The notes beneath the pieces were generated by a model. That model was given only the letters and a program-made list of their open reading frames with translations. It was not told where the DNA came from and did no database searches. From NCBI GenBank assembly GCA_003158505.1, contig PMJK01000054.1:5157-11407 (forward strand): a stretch of 6,251 nt of DNA, given 5' to 3'. The stretch comes from Holophagaceae bacterium. GTDB taxonomy: Bacteria; Acidobacteriota; Holophagae; Holophagales; Holophagaceae. How positions within the stretch are numbered: position 1 is the stretch's first letter; the number at the start of each line of letters is the position of its first letter. Below, in pieces: positions 3,492 to 6,251 of this stretch. A program made the translations under genes and the position numbers.

Positions 3492-6251
3492 TTAGCTGCA
3501 CCCCGTTGTAGCTCCGCAGGTCTGGCACTTCATGCAGGCGCCGTTGCGGACGAGGGTGAGGTGGCCGCACTCGGGGCAGGGGTCGCCGGTGTAGCCTTTT
3601 TCGCGGGCGGCCTGGGCGGCGCTGACGGTGGCCCGGGCACCGGAGACGCCCACGAGTACCGGTACGGGAGCGGGGGCCGAGGCCACGGGGACGCCCGTGG
3701 CGGGCGAGTCCGGGAAGGGCAGGGGCGTGCCTGTGGGCAAACTCGGGAGGTTCACGCCGGGGGTCTGGCTGTTGGGACGCAGGCCCGTGGCGGCGTTGGT
3801 GAGCTGTTCCGGCTCGACATGGGCCAGGTCGTAGCGGCCCAGGTAGCTGATGGCCAGTTCCCGGAACACGAAGTCGATGAGGCTCGTGCTGAGCTTGATG
3901 GTGTCGCTGCCGGCCACCATGCCGCCGGGCTCGAAGCGGGTGAACAGGAAGGCGTCGCAGAACTCTTCCAGGGGCACGCCGTGCTGGAGGCCCATGCTCA
4001 CGGCGATGGCGAAGCAGTTGAGCACGGCGCGGAAGGCGGCGCCCTCCTTGTGGATGTCGAGGAAGATCTCGCCGAGGCTGCCGTCCTCGTATTCGCCAGT
4101 GCGGAGGTAGAGCTTGGTGCCGCCGATGGTGGCGGCCTGGGTGTAGCCGCCGCGGCGGTTCGGAAGGCGGCGGCGGTAGGTGCGCACCAGCTGGTTGGTG
4201 AGGGCCTGGGCCATCGCGGGCGTCTTCTCGGTGGCCGTGGCCTGGTCGTCCAGCAGGGTGTCCGCGCCGTCCAGCAAGTCCAGGTTGGTGGCCATGGCCT
4301 GGCTCATCTTCGAGCCGTCGCGGTAGAGGGCCACGGCCTTCAGCATGAGCTGCCAGCTGGCTTCGTAGATGGCGCCGATCTCGGGGACGGTGGCTTCCGC
4401 AGGCAGGTTGATGGTCTTGCTGATGGCGCCGCTGAGGAAGGGCTGGGCCGCGCCCATCATGCGTAGGTGACCCATGGGGGCGATGTAGCGGCGGCCTGTG
4501 CGGCCGCAGCGGTTGGCGCAGTCGAAGATGGGCAGGTGCTCATCCTTGAGGTAGGGCGCGCCCTCCACGGTCATGCTGCCACTGAGGGCCAGCATGAAGG
4601 CCTCCACCTGCTCGGGGCTGAAGTCGTTCTTCAGGCGGTCCACGTCGATGGCGTAGGCGGGATCGAAGGCCGTGGGGAGCTTCTGCTCCACGAGGGCGAT
4701 CTCCTCCTCGGCCCAGCCGTGGCCCTTCAGCATGGAGCGCGTGATGCCTGGGGTCTCGTCGGTGATCTGGAGCCAGCCCACCACGTGGCGCTCGATCTCC
4801 AGGATCTGCGTGGGCGAGTAGCCCAGGCGCGCCAGGGCCTCGGGAATGGCGCGGTTCACCAGCTTGAAGTAGCCGCCGCCCGCGAGCTTCTTGAATTTCA
4901 CCAGGGCGAAATCGGGCTCGACGCCCGTGGTGTCGCAGTCCATGAGGAGGCCGATGGTGCCCGTGGGCGCCAGCACGCTCACCTGGGCGTTGCGGAAGCC
5001 CCACTGTTCGCCGTAGCTGAGGGCCGTGTCCCAGCTTTCACGGGCGGCTTCAATGATGCGTTTGGGCACGCCGGCACCGTGCAGGCCCTGGGGCCGGATG
5101 GAGAGCTGCTCGTACTCCGAGGCCGGGGCGTTGTAGGCAGCGCGGCGGTGGTTGCGGATGACCCGCAGCATGGCCGCGGCGTTCTTCGGGTAGTTGGGGA
5201 AGGGCCCCAGTTCCCGGGCCATCTCGGCGCTGGCGGCGTAGGCGTCGCCCGTGAGGATGGCGGTCAGGGCGGCGCACCACTGGGTGCCCTCCACGCTGTC
5301 ATAGGGGATGCCCATGCGCATGAGCATGGCGCCGAGGTTGGCGTAGCCCAGGCCGAGGGTGCGGAAGTCGTAGCTGCGCTGCGCGATGGCTTCGCTGGGG
5401 AACTGGGCCATGAGCACGCTGACTTCGAGCACCACAGTCCACAGGCGGATGGCGTGGCGGTAGCCCGCCAGGTCGAAGCCGCCGTCCTCCGTGAGGAAGG
5501 TGCAGAGGTTCAGGGACGCCAGATTGCAGGCCGTGTCGTCGAGGAACATGTACTCGGAGCAGGGATTGCTCGCGTTGATGAGGCCATCCTCGGGGCAGGT
5601 GTGCCAGTCGTTGATGGTGGTGTTGAACTGGATGCCGGGGTCGGCGCAGGCCCAGGCGGCGCGGTTCACCTTCTCCCAGAGGTCCCGGGCCCGCAAAGTC
5701 TTGCTGGTCTTGCCGTCGATGCGGCGCTTGAGGTCCCAGTCGCCGTCCATCTCCAGGGCGCGCATGAAGGGATCGGGCACGCGCACGGAGTTGTTGGAGT
5801 TCATGCCGCCCACGGTGAGGTAGCCCTCGCCATCCCAGGAGGTGTCATAGCCCGCCAGATCCCGGGAGAAATCGCCTTCGGCCAGGCGGCCCAGGCACTG
5901 GGTCAGGAAGGCCGGAGGCACGCCCTCGCGCTTGGCGCGGGCCAGGGCCTTGCGCAGGGCCTCATTGGTCTTGGGATCGGCATCCCGGCTGGTGGAGCCT
6001 TCCACGGCCAGGCAGATGGCGTCCCAGTGGCGGCGCAAGAGGGCGCTGCCGGCGGCCAGCATGGCCACCTTGCGCTCTTCGGTCACCTTCCAGTCGATGA
6101 AGGATTCGATATCCGGGTGGTCCAGGTCGAGGCAGACCATCTTGGCGGCGCGGCGCGTGGTGCCGCCGCTCTTGATGGCGCCCGCGGCGCGGTCGCCCAC
6201 GGCCAGGAAGCTCATGAGACCGGAACTCCGCCCACCGCCGGAGAGGGGCTC
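3492..6251 (-). CDS. nrdJ: Adenosylcobalamin-dependent ribonucleotide reductase (class II), 5'-truncated
   Basis: This enzyme reduces ribonucleotides to deoxyribonucleotides for DNA synthesis, using vitamin B12 to generate the thiyl radical. The frame is open to the window edge, giving 919 residues. Numbering here starts at the Met at 6215; 12 more residues (S-G-G-G-R-S-S-G region) precede it, so that Met is internal. The catalytic barrel shows N217-P-C219-S-E221, the Asn, radical Cys and Glu triad. C230 in D-T-A-C-N-L-A-S-L-N-L is the second redox Cys, and P417-T-G-T-I-G422 is the phosphate-binding loop. A TSCPD-type domain spans about 675-800 (L-P-N-R-R-G-G-Y-T-Q, T-G-E-Y-E-D-G-S-L-G). A Pro/Val-rich linker (about 815-860) leads to a cysteine tail with C880, C883, C894, C897, C900 and C906, which in this family re-reduces the active site and binds zinc. 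The first redox Cys and any N-terminal regulatory domain lie outside the window. Codons strongly favour G or C in third position. The terminator follows at 3427-3458. Confidence 0.97.
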   Translation of the reverse strand, partial: EPLSGGGRSSGLMSFLAVGDRAAGAIKSGGTTRRAAKMVCLDLDHPDIESFIDWKVTEERKVAMLAAGSALLRRHWDAICLAVEGSTSRDADPKTNEALRKALARAKREGVPPAFLTQCLGRLAEGDFSRDLAGYDTSWDGEGYLTVGGMNSNNSVRVPDPFMRALEMDGDWDLKRRIDGKTSKTLRARDLWEKVNRAAWACADPGIQFNTTINDWHTCPEDGLINASNPCSEYMFLDDTACNLASLNLCTFLTEDGGFDLAGYRHAIRLWTVVLEVSVLMAQFPSEAIAQRSYDFRTLGLGYANLGAMLMRMGIPYDSVEGTQWCAALTAILTGDAYAASAEMARELGPFPNYPKNAAAMLRVIRNHRRAAYNAPASEYEQLSIRPQGLHGAGVPKRIIEAARESWDTALSYGEQWGFRNAQVSVLAPTGTIGLLMDCDTTGVEPDFALVKFKKLAGGGYFKLVNRAIPEALARLGYSPTQILEIERHVVGWLQITDETPGITRSMLKGHGWAEEEIALVEQKLPTAFDPAYAIDVDRLKNDFSPEQVEAFMLALSGSMTVEGAPYLKDEHLPIFDCANRCGRTGRRYIAPMGHLRMMGAAQPFLSGAISKTINLPAEATVPEIGAIYEASWQLMLKAVALYRDGSKMSQAMATNLDLLDGADTLLDDQATATEKTPAMAQALTNQLVRTYRRRLPNRRGGYTQAATIGGTKLYLRTGEYEDGSLGEIFLDIHKEGAAFRAVLNCFAIAVSMGLQHGVPLEEFCDAFLFTRFEPGGMVAGSDTIKLSTSLIDFVFRELAISYLGRYDLAHVEPEQLTNAATGLRPNSQTPGVNLPSLPTGTPLPFPDSPATGVPVASAPAPVPVLVGVSGARATVSAAQAAREKGYTGDPCPECGHLTLVRNGACMKCQTCGATTGCS

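Noticed and set aside
3441..4466. 341-residue plus-strand open frame antisense to nrdJ
   Set aside because: It is Gly/Ala/Val/His-rich with no domain, as expected for the complement of a high-GC gene. The minus strand encodes conserved NrdJ domains throughout.
6213..6215. ATG as the start of a 907-residue NrdJ
   Set aside because: The frame continues upstream to the window edge with the conserved S-G-G-G-R-S-S-G segment, so this Met is internal and the gene is truncated by the window.

Overview
The window looks like a GC-rich bacterial chromosome. My best guess is Acidobacteriota, class Holophagae (a Geothrix or Holophaga relative). This is inferred from the style of the proteins: an NHL-repeat lipoprotein with an Ig-like N-terminal domain, next to a large class II ribonucleotide reductase. 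No 16S or other taxonomic marker is present, so the assignment is soft.

Layout. At 1-147 (+) is the last 48 codons of an aldo/keto reductase. At 148-462 is a gene-free stretch that ends in a strong RNA hairpin, a near-perfect Shine-Dalgarno and a 10-bp palindrome. At 463-849 (+) is a small, histidine-rich protein with a degenerate zinc ribbon, whose family I do not know by name. At 850-1097 is a convergent intergenic region with short-period degenerate repeats (an ACACGGAT-type block and an AGCGGA-type block) and a 10-bp inverted repeat. At 1098-3335 (-) is a 745-residue exported, probably lipid-anchored protein with one Ig-like domain and about twelve NHL beta-propeller repeats. At 3336-3491 are a possible promoter for that gene and a strong intrinsic terminator for the gene upstream of it. 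At 3492-6251 (-) is the C-terminal 919 residues of adenosylcobalamin-dependent ribonucleotide reductase NrdJ, which runs off the right edge.

How the genes relate. I see no operon linking them. The reductase nrdJ and the NHL gene share a strand but are separated by a terminator, so they are probably transcribed independently. The zinc-ribbon gene converges on the NHL gene. nrdJ is a housekeeping gene for deoxynucleotide synthesis. The NHL lipoprotein and the zinc-ribbon protein look like lineage-specific accessory genes.

I found no phage, CRISPR, transposase, toxin-antitoxin or biosynthetic cluster, and nothing I would call a new multi-gene system. The items most worth a second look are the structured leader and odd zinc ribbon at 380-849, and the repeat-bearing intergenic region at 920-1090.
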